From positions 24,193,883 to 24,257,882 of the forward strand of contig NC_056039.1 of the NCBI RefSeq assembly GCF_004379255.2: a DNA stretch of 64,000 nucleotides, given 5' to 3'. The notes below the pieces were generated by a model. The model had not been told where the DNA came from, made no database searches, and saw nothing but the letters and a program-made list of their open reading frames with translations. Shown piece by piece: positions 10,677 to 21,718 of the stretch. The stretch comes from Salvia splendens. Its lineage: Eukaryota > Streptophyta > Magnoliopsida > Lamiales > Lamiaceae. Made by a program: the position numbers and the translations under genes. Positions within the stretch are counted from its first letter, which is position 1; every line of letters starts with the position of its first letter.

Positions 10677-12098
10677 TGATAAGTAGCATTCTATACCTTG
10701 GTTACTGGTCAGTATACGTGCATAATTAGATTATATCTGCAAAACAGTTGCTAAAGTGTGCAGGGAAAGGGTTCCAGTCAGTAGGAAGGGTTTCGGATAA
10801 CTCATGTGAAAAGAGCGCTAGAAGGGTGCAATACTGATCAGGATGCATACCAAAAAAGGCTCGAGATGGTGAATAAGGATTGCTGGGAATGATCAACCAC
10901 AAACGAGGGTAAAAGAGTCATTTCACGAAGAGAGTCTACCCTAAAAATCAAGGGCAGGCCTCCCTATAAAAGGAAGCCACTTGGAGAGATGAGAGGATCA
11001 TCTACATTCACACTCAGTTAGAATATTTTCTCTCAGTAGATCAGTTTCCTTCAGCATTGTCCTACATCTTCTCATTCCTCGCCAAAGCCATGATCACCTA
11101 AAGTTCCAGAAGTCCGCCGGAGATTCGCCTTCCATCGTTCCAGCCAGTCCATTTCGTAGTTATAGCAGTTTCATCGCCCGAAGTGGCAAAACAATCTTTA
11201 TTCGCTTTCTAGTTAATCTTTACTTGTTTCCCTTTCGTTAGATCTGTTGCATAACTTAGTTCTAGTTTATCTTTTGAAGTATTTCATTGAGATCTAAACG
11301 CTTTATGCAATGAAGTTGTTTTTATGCATCTCTTTCGGGTTGAAGTTGTTAGTTCAGTAGCTGTTTAGATTAATTTTCCCGAAGTGTCTTAGTATGAAAT
11401 CCGAGTTTACGTTATTCTGCCACCTTGCATGTAGTCCAGTATGAGTAGTTCTTGATTTTGCTTGTTTAATTTTTGAATTTTAGTGAGTTGATTTGTGGAT
11501 ATGAATTGTGGAGTTGTTAATCTGTAATTTCATCTATGGAATCTGAGGTTGTTTGATTTTGTTCGTGCTTGTTGCAGAAGACAACATCCACATCCAAGTT
11601 TGGGACCACTTTGCTTTTTAGTTACTTTTTGCTTTTGTCCTTTGCCTTTTATGTTGGTACCCTACAGATCTGACAGAGTAGCCACCTAACTGCCTCTTAT
11701 TCTCTGATATTCCGTTTAGTCTTTTATAGTAACCATCTACTTTCCACATGTCCCTGAAACACCTTGTCCCCCATTCACACTTACACAACCACACGTCGTT
11801 CACCTTCACACCACCCAATCAGTAGAGTACACCCTTTAATTCATGTTTAGGTAGAATCTCAACCCAATCGTGGTAGCTAACCAAACCCTTTCAGAATATC
11901 ACCACAATTACCCAAACGCATCATCTCTGTGGGATTCGACCCTTACCTCCACTAAACTAATCAGTAGAAGTGGGTTAAGGAATTTAATTGATACCAGGTT
12001 TAGGTTGCCGTGCCAACGACTCAGCTAGGTTGGGATATTATCCTGATCAGTTGGATGCACACCTGCATATAACACAATACCGAAAACCTGCTCTTTCA
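10677..12098 (+). repeat. Athila-B 5' LTR
   Basis: 1422 bp, starting TGATAAGTAG and ending CTCTTTCA. It is about 95-100 bp shorter than the 3' LTR because a segment present at about 24136-24240 is missing near 11345. The missing piece is bounded by GTTGAA-like repeats, suggesting a slip or recombination deletion. Confidence 0.93.
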
Positions 12099-12100
12099 AA

Positions 12101-12118
12101 TGGCGCCGTTGCCGGGGA
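12101..12118 (+). other. Athila-B primer binding site (tRNA-Asp)
   Basis: TGGCGCCGTTGCCGGGGA starts two bases after the LTR. It is perfectly complementary to the 18-nt 3' end, including CCA, of plant tRNA-Asp(GUC). Reverse transcription of the element would be primed here. Confidence 0.92.
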
Positions 12119-12204
12119 TGAATGGCGTTGTTAGTTGTTATTGTGTGTGATACTTTGGCGTATATATTGTGTATAACTTTTCTCTTTTCTTTTTATTTCA
12201 GTTT

Positions 12205-14447
12205 ATGAGAAGCAGCTCGGCTCCTGACCATTGGAGACCGAAGATACTCCAACGAGGGACTATACTTGTAACCACTCGTTCTGGCCTTTCGACAGCCCTG
12301 TCTGACCTAGGCACGAGTAGTGACGAAGAGCAAGACACCATAGAAGGAGGAATACCAGAAGTGGTATTACAATTGGAAGGTAACCCAAGAAGGATGGCTG
12401 CCCCAGTAGATGATGATCCAGAGATCGGATCGCTGAACGCGCACACCGAAGGAGAACCGCCGCAAGCTATAGTTGTCACTCCGGGACAGACAGCCTGCGA
12501 TGTGAAGCCCCATGTTATCGCAATTCTACCCACGTACTGCGGAAGAGCTATGAAGGGCCCTACGAGTTCCTTCATGAGTTCTGTAAGATTTGTAAGGCAC
12601 AGAGAAGGCCAGCGGGGGTGACCGAGGATGACTACAGATTGAAGGCCTTGCCGTTCGTCCTAAAGGGGGAGGCCAACACATGGTTCATGCACCTGCCACC
12701 CGACTCCATCGAGAGTTGGGCCGATTTCAAGTCCGCCTTCTTAGAAGAATTTTTCCCATCATCTAATACGAGTGCGTTGAAGAGAGAGATAACCAGTGTG
12801 AAGCAAGGTTACGATGAACCCCTGAGTGATTATTGGGTGAAGTATATGAGTCTTTTGGACGCATGTCCGAACCATCGTATGGCAGATATAGAGATACATC
12901 ATACCTTTTATGAGGGGATGAATAAGGCAACAAAAGATCTGGCAAACTCGTCGTCAGGAGGAAGCTTCATGAAACTGAGGGTTAGCGAAGCGAAAAAGGT
13001 CCTAGGGAAGCTTCTGAGCGCGAAGAAGGAGTACGACAATTCGAGGGATGGATATAGCAGAGAAAGGATTGTGAGTGCGTCGTTTATTGATCAGGAGCAG
13101 AAGATAGAGCAGAAGATGGACTTGAAGATGGAAGAGCTGAAAAAGACGCTCCTGAGCGCGATCGAGAAGAACACTCCACCACCTTCCCCAACTGGGAGCT
13201 ATAAAGGTGCAGAGCAGGGAAGTCAAGGGCCAACCTATGCTCAGCCGAATGACTTCGTCAATATGGAGCAGATCAATGCTGCAGGGACTATAATTCTAGT
13301 GGGAATTGGATCCTGGGGAGACAGCGGGACGCACCATAGAGGGACCTCGATGGGGAGATGGGAACCAAAACCAAAACCAAAACAAAAATCAAAACCAAGG
13401 TCAAGGTCAGAACCAATACAACCCCCACTCGAACCAAAATCCCAACCGCGGCCCAGCAAATCCCGACCACCAATCCAACTGGTCAGGAAGGAACCAACAA
13501 CCCATAACCAAAACCCACAGAACCAAAACTCAAACCCTGTCTATGGGCCACCACACCAAAGAAACTTCCAAAATCACCAGAATCAATATAATCAAGGTCC
13601 CCAACACCACCAGAACCAGAACTAGTTCCAAAGCCAGAACGAGGATCAATATCACCAAGACCAGTACAACCCTCCTTCCCAGTATAACCAATACCCACCT
13701 AACCAGAACCAACAAATCTTCCAGAATTACCAGCACAACCAAAATTCCCGTACAACCAGTATCAAGGACAGAACCAGTCCCAATATCCTAACAGGTCAAG
13801 AAGATCTATGGAGGACATGATGGGAGAACTGCTCGCTTCGCAGCAGAGTATCAAGGGTGAGTTGCAGTCCAATAATGAAGTAGTGCAGGGGATGCAGAAT
13901 GCCTAGAAGGAGCATAAGGCAAACATATATATGATGAATAGGCAATTAGCCCAGCTGGCGAGTTCAATGGGTGAAATGAAGGGGAATTCAGGAAAACTCC
14001 CGTCTACAGTCCATGTGCCTGAAAAGGCAAACGTGAGCAAGGTCACCCTGCGGTCCGGTACTTCCTATGAGGGACCCCAACCGAGGAAACCTAGTGGAGA
14101 ACCTAGTGGGACAAAGTTACTGAGAGACATTGTCTCGGAAGGAGAGCTCAACAAACCTCTCCCTCAGATGCACGATCCGTTTTTCTTGGATGAAGCGCCA
14201 TCGGGAAAAGACAAAACCAAAGGCGAATTGCCCAGGGGAGACCCTCCTAAAGAAACGGTCCATGAAAGAGACTCAAGCCCAGAATGTGCCCAAGAAAGAC
14301 TCCGGAAAGGCTGTTGAAGAACCGGTAGACGAAGCGAAAGGAAAAAAACCATTCCCTTACCGTTTCGTGACTAAGAGAAAGAAAGAGAACCCAGTAGATT
14401 ACCTGTCAATTTTTGGGAAGCTGGATATCACCATACCACTCCTCTAA
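12205..14447 (+). pseudogene. Athila-B gag, frameshifted
   Basis: The likely start is ATG 12205 (MRSSSAPDHWRP). A frameshift near 12545 joins the N-terminal part to the retrotransposon gag core (about 12550-12920: KALPFVLKGEANTWFMHLP, then FFPSSNTSALKREITSVKQG), the capsid region of Ty3/gypsy Gag. A coiled-coil-like segment (KIEQKMDLKMEELKKTLL) follows. A long Asn/Gln-rich tail then runs from 13350 to 13790 across shifting frames. Further on comes the Athila-typical NRQLAQLASSMGEMKGNSGK block and a KVTLRSG motif (13931-14070). I see no CCHC zinc knuckle. At least four shifts or stops are present, including an in-frame TAG near 13904. Confidence 0.8.
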
Positions 14448-14450
14448 GTC

Positions 14451-15080
14451 GTGAAGCTACCCCCGCTTGGGAAATTTATCAAAGAGTTCATAGCCGGGAG
14501 GGCCCAGAAGGATGGAAAGATCATGGTGGAAGGAATATCGTCAACAATTGTGCAGGAAAAGCTACCACCCAAGAGAGCTGATCCAAGTATATTCACTTTA
14601 CCTATAACTATAGGAGATGTAAAAATCGAGCATGCAATGTGTGATCTGGGACCATCTATAAATGTTATGCCATTATCAGTCTATAACCGGTTGAAGGGAG
14701 TAAAGTTGTCAAACACTAGGGTGTTAATCCAACTGGCTGATAGGTCATGCATAAATCCTGAGGGTGTGCTAGAAAATGTGTTGGTAAGAGTACATGATTT
14801 TACTTATCCTGCTGACTTCTATGTGATCAAGATGAGTGAGTCTGAGGCTAGGAAGTCTAATGGTATATTGTTAGGGATACCGTTTTTGAGGACAACTAAG
14901 ACAATCGTGGACATGGCTGAGGGGACAATTTTTATTGATTTTCATGGAGAGAAATTCACATTTGATATCAATGAGGCCATGAAAAAGCCTATCGATTCTG
15001 AAAATCTATGTTATGTTGATGTAATTGACCCCCTAGTCCAAGATTTTCTTGAGACCGAATTATTGCAGGAAAAACTCTAA
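14451..15080 (+). pseudogene. Athila-B protease region of pol
   Basis: A 209-aa open segment covering the aspartic protease. The catalytic motif, D-L-G-A-S in Athila-C (61306-61602), reads CDLGPSINVMP here, so the conserved Ala after DLG is Pro. A flap-like HDFTYPADFYVIK and an ILLGIPFLRT segment follow, as in retropepsin domains of Ty3/gypsy Pol. In an active element the enzyme would cut the Gag-Pol polyprotein. It ends at a TAA (15078-15080) that is absent from Athila-C, where the same frame runs into RT. Confidence 0.8.
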
Positions 15081-15082
15081 CT

Positions 15083-16697
15083 TTGGATGTTTATGGACAG
15101 GCTGATGTAGAAGCGGCTGCATGGTGCGATCTGATCAGTAGCCAAGGGTTGACGGATGAAGAGATCGAAGGAGTGATTAAGGAATTTTGTCAGAAATCAG
15201 AATTTATTAGAACCGCAGGGGCTCAGCTACCAGCCAGTATAGAGGAACTTTCAGATGGTGAGTTAGAAAGGGAAGGGGATGCTGCAAGGAGCCTTCTACC
15301 CGCGGACACACTTCCCCCACAAGTTGAGTTGAAGAAATTGCCAGCAAACCTGAAGTATGCTTTCCTCGGGGCGGAAAATTCATACCCGGTGATCATTAGC
15401 AGCAGTCTTACGAAAGAGCAAGAGGCGAAACTACTGACTGTACTGAGAAGGAACAAGAGAGCAATTGGATGGAGCCTTACAGATATGGTGAGAATAAGCC
15501 CCGATGTCTGTATGCACCACATCAAGCTAGAAGAGAGAGCAAAAGCACGTCGAGACTCACAAAGGAAAGTGAATCCTAACATGCGGGAGGAGATATTGAA
15601 GGAAATCTTGAAGTTGCTGTCGTTGGGAATGATCTATTCGGTGCCCGATAGCGAGTGCGTCAGCCCCATTCACATGGTCCCCAAGAAGTCAGGGATCCAA
15701 GTTGTTCAAAATGAGAGGACTGAGTTGATACCAACAAGGCTAGTCATTGGTTGGCGGATGTGCATTGATTACCGCAAACTGAATGCTGCTACCAGGAAAG
15801 ATCACTTCCACTCTGCCGTTCATCGACCAGATTTTGGAGCGACTCGCTGGGAAGAAGTACTTCTATTTTTTAGATGGGTACAGTGGGTATTTTCAAATCT
15901 ACGTAAACCCTGAAGACCAGGACGAAACCACCTTCACCTGCCCATTTGGAACCTACGCGTATAGACGTATGCCATTCGGTCTGTGCAACGCTCCCGGTAC
16001 ATTTCAACGATGTATGATGAGCATATTTTTAGATCTGATTGAGGAGTGCATAGAGATATTCATGGATGACTTTACAGTCAATAGAGCCTCTTTCGACTCG
16101 TGCCTTCATCACTTGGACATACTTCTAGAGAGGTGTCAAGCCATTTCATGGTCACAGAAGGGATCGTCCTAGGACACATGGTGTCAGAGAGAGGTATCCA
16201 GGTGGATCAAGCCAAAGTGTACGTCATTTCCAAACTGCCTTTCCCTACTGACCAGAAGGAAATACGGGGTTTTCTGGGGCATGCAGGATTTTATCGATGA
16301 TTTATTAAGGATTTCGCCAAAATCGCCCAACCCCTTACTAGACTTCTTCAAAACGAGGTGGAGTTCATTTTTGATGAACAGCGCAAGGCTGCTTTCAATC
16401 TTCTCAAGGAAAAGCTGATATCCGCACTAATCATCCAGGTTTTCTTTCAAAGTAATCTGTGATGCCAGTGATTACGCAGTGGGAGCTGTTCTGGGTCAGA
16501 AGATCGAGGGAAAAAGGTATGTGATCTTCTATGCATCTAAAACATTGAATCAAGCTCAAAGATATTATGACACCACTGAGAAGGAGATGCTGGCCGTGGT
16601 GTATTCATTCGAGAAGTTTCGGCAGTACTTGTTAGGATCCAAGGTCATTGTCTATACTGACCATGCGGCCATTAAGTACCTGATTGCCAAGAAATAA
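15083..16697 (+). pseudogene. Athila-B reverse transcriptase and RNase H, frameshifted
   Basis: The first segment (15083-15913) covers the linker and the start of RT (GWRMCIDYRKLNAATRKDHF). A one-base change near 15810 shifts into 15783-16172, which carries YFYFLDGYSGYFQI, MPFGLCNAPGTFQRCMM and the polymerase motif FMDDFT. Further shifts near 16140 and a stop near 16299 interrupt the connection domain. RNase H resumes at about 16440-16697 with [31 protein letters not shown] and [10 protein letters not shown], before a stop at 16695-16697 where Athila-C reads [11 protein letters not shown] and RNase H together would copy the RNA into cDNA. Confidence 0.88.
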
Positions 16698-16709
16698 TCA
16701 AAGCCCCGC

Positions 16710-18271
16710 TTGATCCGGTGGGTACTCCTGCTACAAGAATTTGATTGGGAAGTGGAAGACAAAAAAGGGGTCGAGAATAAAGTAGCGGATCATTTGAGCA
16801 GAATGGTGCAAGATGGGAGCAGCGAGGAGATGCAAGACCGGTTCCCGGAGGAACATTTATGTGAGGTGATTTTTGCCGCCAGAAAAATTGACTGGGAAGA
16901 AGTGATGAAGCTTACTAGCAAGAATGAAACAGCAAACGGGAAGGAAAAAGTAGGGCAGGAGCCATGGTTTGCGGACCTAGCCAACTACCTAGTTTCAGGA
17001 GAGCTTCTAGAAGTGCCAAACGTCACCAAGGCTCAAAGAATGAAGATCAAGAGTGAGGCGAAATACTACTTTTGGGACGACCCATACCTATGGAAAGTAA
17101 GAGTAGATCAAGTGATAAGAAGATGCGTTCCTGACTGGGAGCAGAGGGACGTACTAACACATTGTCATTCCTTAGCATGTGGAGGATAATTCGATCCCAA
17201 GAAAACGTCAAGGAAGATTCTGGACAATGGCTTTTATTGGCCAACTTTCAACAAGGATGCTTATGAATTCTGTAGAAGTTGTGAACGTTGCCAACTGACC
17301 GGTGGGATCTTTGCACGAGATGAAATGTCACAAGTCCCAATTATTATTTGTGAGGTGTCCGACATATGGGGGATGGACTTCATGGGTCTTTTTCCCTCGT
17401 CCTTTGGGAACTTGTATATTTTGGTCGCAGTTGATTAGGTTCTAAGTGAGTAGAAGCCAAGGCCAGAAGCACTTGTGAGGCGAAAGAGGTGGCCAAGTTC
17501 CTCAAGAGTAATATTTTCAGCCGGTTCGGGGTACCAAAGGCCATCATATCCGATCAGGGAACCCACTTCTGTAACTGCACTATCGAAGCCTTGATGAAGA
17601 AGTACGGTGTGCACCACAGATTATCCAGCCTCTACCACCCGCAAGAAAACGGCCAAGCGGAGATCTCTAACCGAGAGATAAAGAACATTCTGAAAAAAAC
17701 TGTTAACCCTTCTAGGAAGGACTGGAGCATGAGGTTAGAGGATGCTCTCTGGGCATATCGGACAGCCTACAAAACTCCCATAGGAATGTCCCCATACCGA
17801 ATCGTTTTTGGAAAGATGTGCCACTTACCAGTGGGAATCGAACATCGAGCATACTGGGCAGTACAACAAGTTAATATGGATGCTAAAGCCTGTGAGGATG
17901 AAAGGAAGTTGCAGCTACAGGAGTTAGAGGAGCTCAGATTGGAATCGTTTGATTCCACCATGTGGTATAAAGAGAGAACTAAATTGTGGCACGACAGAAA
18001 TCTAAGGACCAAAGACCTCCATGTTGGCCAGAAAGTACTACTCTTCCAGTCAAGGTTGAAGCTAATGCCTGGGAAGCTCAAATCGAAGTGGACAGAACCT
18101 TATGTCATAACCGCACTCTGTGCTAATGGAGCAGTGGAGATTTCAGGGAGTATTCCTAACTCTGAACCTTTTATCGTAAATGGACATAGGCTGAAGGTGT
18201 TTAGGGATAATAGTGATGTGGGTGTAATGGATGAGATTCCACTGCAACCACACACTAAAGTGGCATACTGA
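16710..18271 (+). pseudogene. Athila-B integrase, with stops
   Basis: 16710-17189 begins in the end of RNase H ([12 protein letters not shown]) and reaches the zinc-binding region, where a TAA replaces the second His ([13 protein letters not shown]). The core continues to about 17430 with another stop and shift (an in-frame TAG near 17437). It then runs open from 17489 to 18271 with [19 protein letters not shown] and the C-terminal [11 protein letters not shown]. The end (VAY-TGA at 18269-18271) is probably the natural pol stop. The first catalytic Asp (GMDFMG) is at about 17372-17390, in the segment between the two open stretches. Confidence 0.87.
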
Positions 18272-18926
18272 CCAGTAGGATGGGAATTTGGAGTTCCACT
18301 GGGCTAGTTTTTCTTTTAGCGAAATTCACGTATGCTGGCCAAGTAGAATTCCAAATTACCTAGAGTAAATTGTAAATATTGTAAATACTTGGTAGTTTAG
18401 AGTTTAATTTTTGCATCCTATTAAAAAATTAAAATCCAAAAATATTTTTTGGACCTTAAATATTAATTTCGAGTGCGTACTGACCACAAGAATGCTAATT
18501 CGGTATACTCCCAAGTGTATTCAAGTGTCCTTTTACTTTGTTTCCACTCTTGGAAAATATGGGAGGAAAATGTTAAGGGAGAGATTTGAATAGGATAGGG
18601 TGATATTTAAATTTAGAGTTTGGTTCAGCTTTGCAGGAGTGGACAGCGACTGGGAGGGCGCGTGGTGCAGCTTTGCAGGACAGGACAGGCGACGTCCAAT
18701 CAAAATCCAGCGCTCCCAACCGTCTCCCACATGAAGCGGCGTAACCTGGAAACCGCCTATAGCCGATTATAAACCCTTAACTGCTCCATTCTACTCTAAA
18801 AAAGCCTCCGCCCACTCCCCTTCGCCTCATAAACCCTTACCTACATTCTCTCACCCGAAGCAACCACCATCTCCACCGAAATCAACACCCAAACAACCCA
18901 CCTCCGATAACCACCACTGTTCAACC
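18272..18926 (+). other. Athila-B spacer between pol and ORF3
   Basis: Non-coding. The distal part (18760-18926) has CCGATTATAAACCCTTAAC, an ATAAACCCTTA repeat, and CT/CA-rich leader-like sequence just before the ORF3 ATG. This fits an internal promoter or subgenomic leader, but that is inference. Confidence 0.5.
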
Positions 18927-21718
18927 ATGGGAAAGAAGAGAATGGCCTACAAACAAGCCTCCGGTAAATCCACTCCCACCGTCCGTAAAGAAACCCCTGA
19001 AACACCACCGCCTACTACAGAGCAGCCACCAAACCCACAACCACAGCCGCGACCACCATCACCACAGGCTCCGGCGATGGTTTCTTTGAACGCACTGGCG
19101 GAGTTCCTCAGACAGCAGGACCCGAATAAAGATTGGGCGGCTGCGTTGGCAGGTTTTAGCCAAATCGGAGGCAAATCAAGCTTGACAGCAGAAACCCCGG
19201 TAGTACCAACCCCACCAACCTCCATTCCGCCTTCATCAACAATTCCACCAGAAAAGAGATCTCCCTCGACGACCGCACCTTCAGAATACTCGGAACCCTC
19301 CCCTCCTATTGAACCAATGGATGTTGACCCCCTTTCCGCCTATTATGACTTAGATCCAGAAGTGACCGAAGGGATAGAAGGCGAAGAGAAGAGGAGCCGG
19401 GAGGAAGGAGATGAATCGGAGAGAACACCGGTAGCGGAAACCGTTCCCCAAGGAATGGGAAGGGAGGATAGATCTGAACGAAACGGCCAGAAAGCAAGGC
19501 CTGATGAAGAGTTTTAGGCGCTTTTGAACGAGGTGACCAGGATGAAAGATGACACTGCCAAGATGGCTGAGGGTCTGGACCTCCTATCGGAGGCAGTAGG
19601 AGAGGGTGAAGAAGCTAGTACAAGGAACGACCCAGAAGGCCTAGCCCACTAGCCAGAAGACGAGGTGGAAGAGAGGCAGACAAGAGAAGAAGAACCAAAG
19701 TCAGTGACTCCCCAGCCAGAAGCAGGGGAGAGTGATACACACATCGAGAAGGATGAGACCGTAGTACGAACAGAGGGGCCAGAGCCAGTGGCACCTCCAG
19801 TGTCGAAACCGAAGGCAGTTAAGAGGAAATTGGTGTTGAAGAGCGATCCTAAGGCGGAACGGCCGAAGCCGAAGAGAGTGTCGCAAAGATGCCTAGAGAA
19901 ATGGACATCCAGCAAGGCGAAAGCAAACACAGCAGCGAATGCAGTGGAGGTTTCAAGTGAAGAAGAAAGGACTACTCCTACAAAACCTAGGGAGGAATCC
20001 TTATCAACTACCAACTTGGAAGATGCTTTGACGGCAACCGAAGTGATCACCCCCACGCCGAGTGACCAGAGAGAGGAGACTGATAAGATGGCTGAGGGTC
20101 TGGACCTCGCATCTGAGTCAGTAGGTCACGACGAGCCAAGAGATGACAGTACCCATATCCGCGTGGAGACCCAGCCCACTGCCCAGGACAAGCCTTCAAC
20201 ACAAACCGCAGAAGAGCAACTAGAAACGAATGAAAACGAAGATGAGGAGAGATACCGTAAAGAAAGGAAAAGGAAGGGGAAAGCCCCTTTGGCAACCAGG
20301 CCAAGAGGTAAGAAACAACGCACGAGTAACACCGGCATTGAGATCAGAGAGCCAGAGCAAGGAATCCCACCTCACCGTCAAGAGACAAGTGACAGCGAGT
20401 ACATAGCCAGCGAGGAGTCAGGGTCAGAAAGCGACATCTCGTTAGAAGACGAGGAACTTAGCTAGAGGCATCTCCCGCATGACCATCGGGAGTTGACACA
20501 CCCTCCGGCGGACAGGCTGAGATACAAGCGCTGGGCAGTAGAACTCACAGATGAAGTGGTGGAAGAGATGAAGCTGTTCGACTCCAAAAAGCTCCAACAT
20601 TATTTTGCTAATAAGGATGACGGAAGCAAGCAAGTTAAGTGTGGAAAGGTACTCCATTTTCCTTCCCTCGATGAGTTGGATGCCCGTGAACCTTTTCTAT
20701 CTTATGTGCGTGCGTTGGGATTTGATTGGTTATTGGAGAATAGGGATACGAATATCCCTGTTAGGCTAGCGAAGGAATTTTGGACGAGGAGTCTATAAGC
20801 TTTAGGTTGTTCGGAGGAGAGGTGAGCATGAGTTTGGTTGAATGGACGGTCAGATTGGGGATGTGTAGTTTGAAAGAAGCCATAGGGCCGGACTGGAGGA
20901 ATAGAGAGAGAGGAATTCCTAGACGCTATTTCGACTTTGAACCCCATGAGGCTTTGCTGGAACTAACTCACCCAGATGCAGGGCAATTTTCATCCACCAT
21001 ATCCCGCTCCATCCATTTCAACAACCCCATTCTGCGCCTGGTTCAGCTCTATCTTGATTTCAATCTGCTAGGGCAATCAATTTCAGCCGTCCGGACGTCG
21101 ATGACAGAACTTTACCTCCTTTGGTGCGCCAAGCGCGGAAGGAGATTACATCAGGGTTTTTGGACAGCCTATCAGTGCCATCTCATCGCTACACATCCTG
21201 CTAGAAATCTTTCCCTGTGCCACCTGCTGGGAGTCTTTGTGAGGAACAATGTCACCATTGTGGAGGCTGACGATTTGTCCCCCTTGAATATGGTGGATCC
21301 TCCTGGTCCGTTTGATATATCCTTCTTCGTCCGAACAAATACCGTCTACATCAGGGAGGGAGTCTCGCGTTTCTACGCTATGGAAGAAGAGGCTATCCCT
21401 ACTGGACGCGCAGCAGCAGGCCAAGGCACGCATGTTCAGGCCCAGAGGCAAGCGACCCTAGAAAGGGCGGTAGCAGGGTTAGTGGAGGAGAACAGGCAAG
21501 CCAGAGCGGAGTTGACCCGTATGACGAATGTGATGGAAAGTATTCTGAAAGAGTTGGCAGAAGGAAAGATAGTTAAGGGAGCTGGAACGAGCGGCCAGGG
21601 AGGCCAGAATGATGAACCGGCAGAGTCTGAGGAGAATTAATCCGATACCGAGGAAGAGGAACCCGAGGAAACACCTGCACCCTACCCTGCCCCGCGGAGG
21701 AGCAGAAGGAATATGTGA
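18927..21718 (+). pseudogene. Athila-B ORF3 (env-position gene), three open segments
   Basis: ATG 18927 (MGKKRMAYKQ) opens a Pro-rich, then acidic N-terminal region (18927-19517). A stop at 19515-19517 leads to a Glu/Lys-rich middle (19665-20465) with a KRKLVLKSDPKAERPKPKRV basic tract that could be nuclear-targeting. A further TAG follows at 20463-20465. The conserved C-terminal domain runs 20493-21640 in two frames: FLSYVRALGFDWLLENRD, then FRLFGGEVSMSLVEW, then LLWCAKRGRRLHQGFWTAYQ and HPARNLSLCHLL. It closes with a short coiled-coil-like segment and a C-terminus near TGA 21716-21718. A phrase MAEGLDL(L/A)SE(A/S)VG occurs twice (about 19563 and 20089), suggesting internal duplication. Function is unknown; the domain is the one called putative plant transposon protein. 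Confidence 0.75.

Noticed and set aside
12101..12118. tRNA-like match
   Set aside because: Only the 18-nt complement of the tRNA-Asp 3' end is present, at the expected primer-site position. It is not a tRNA gene.
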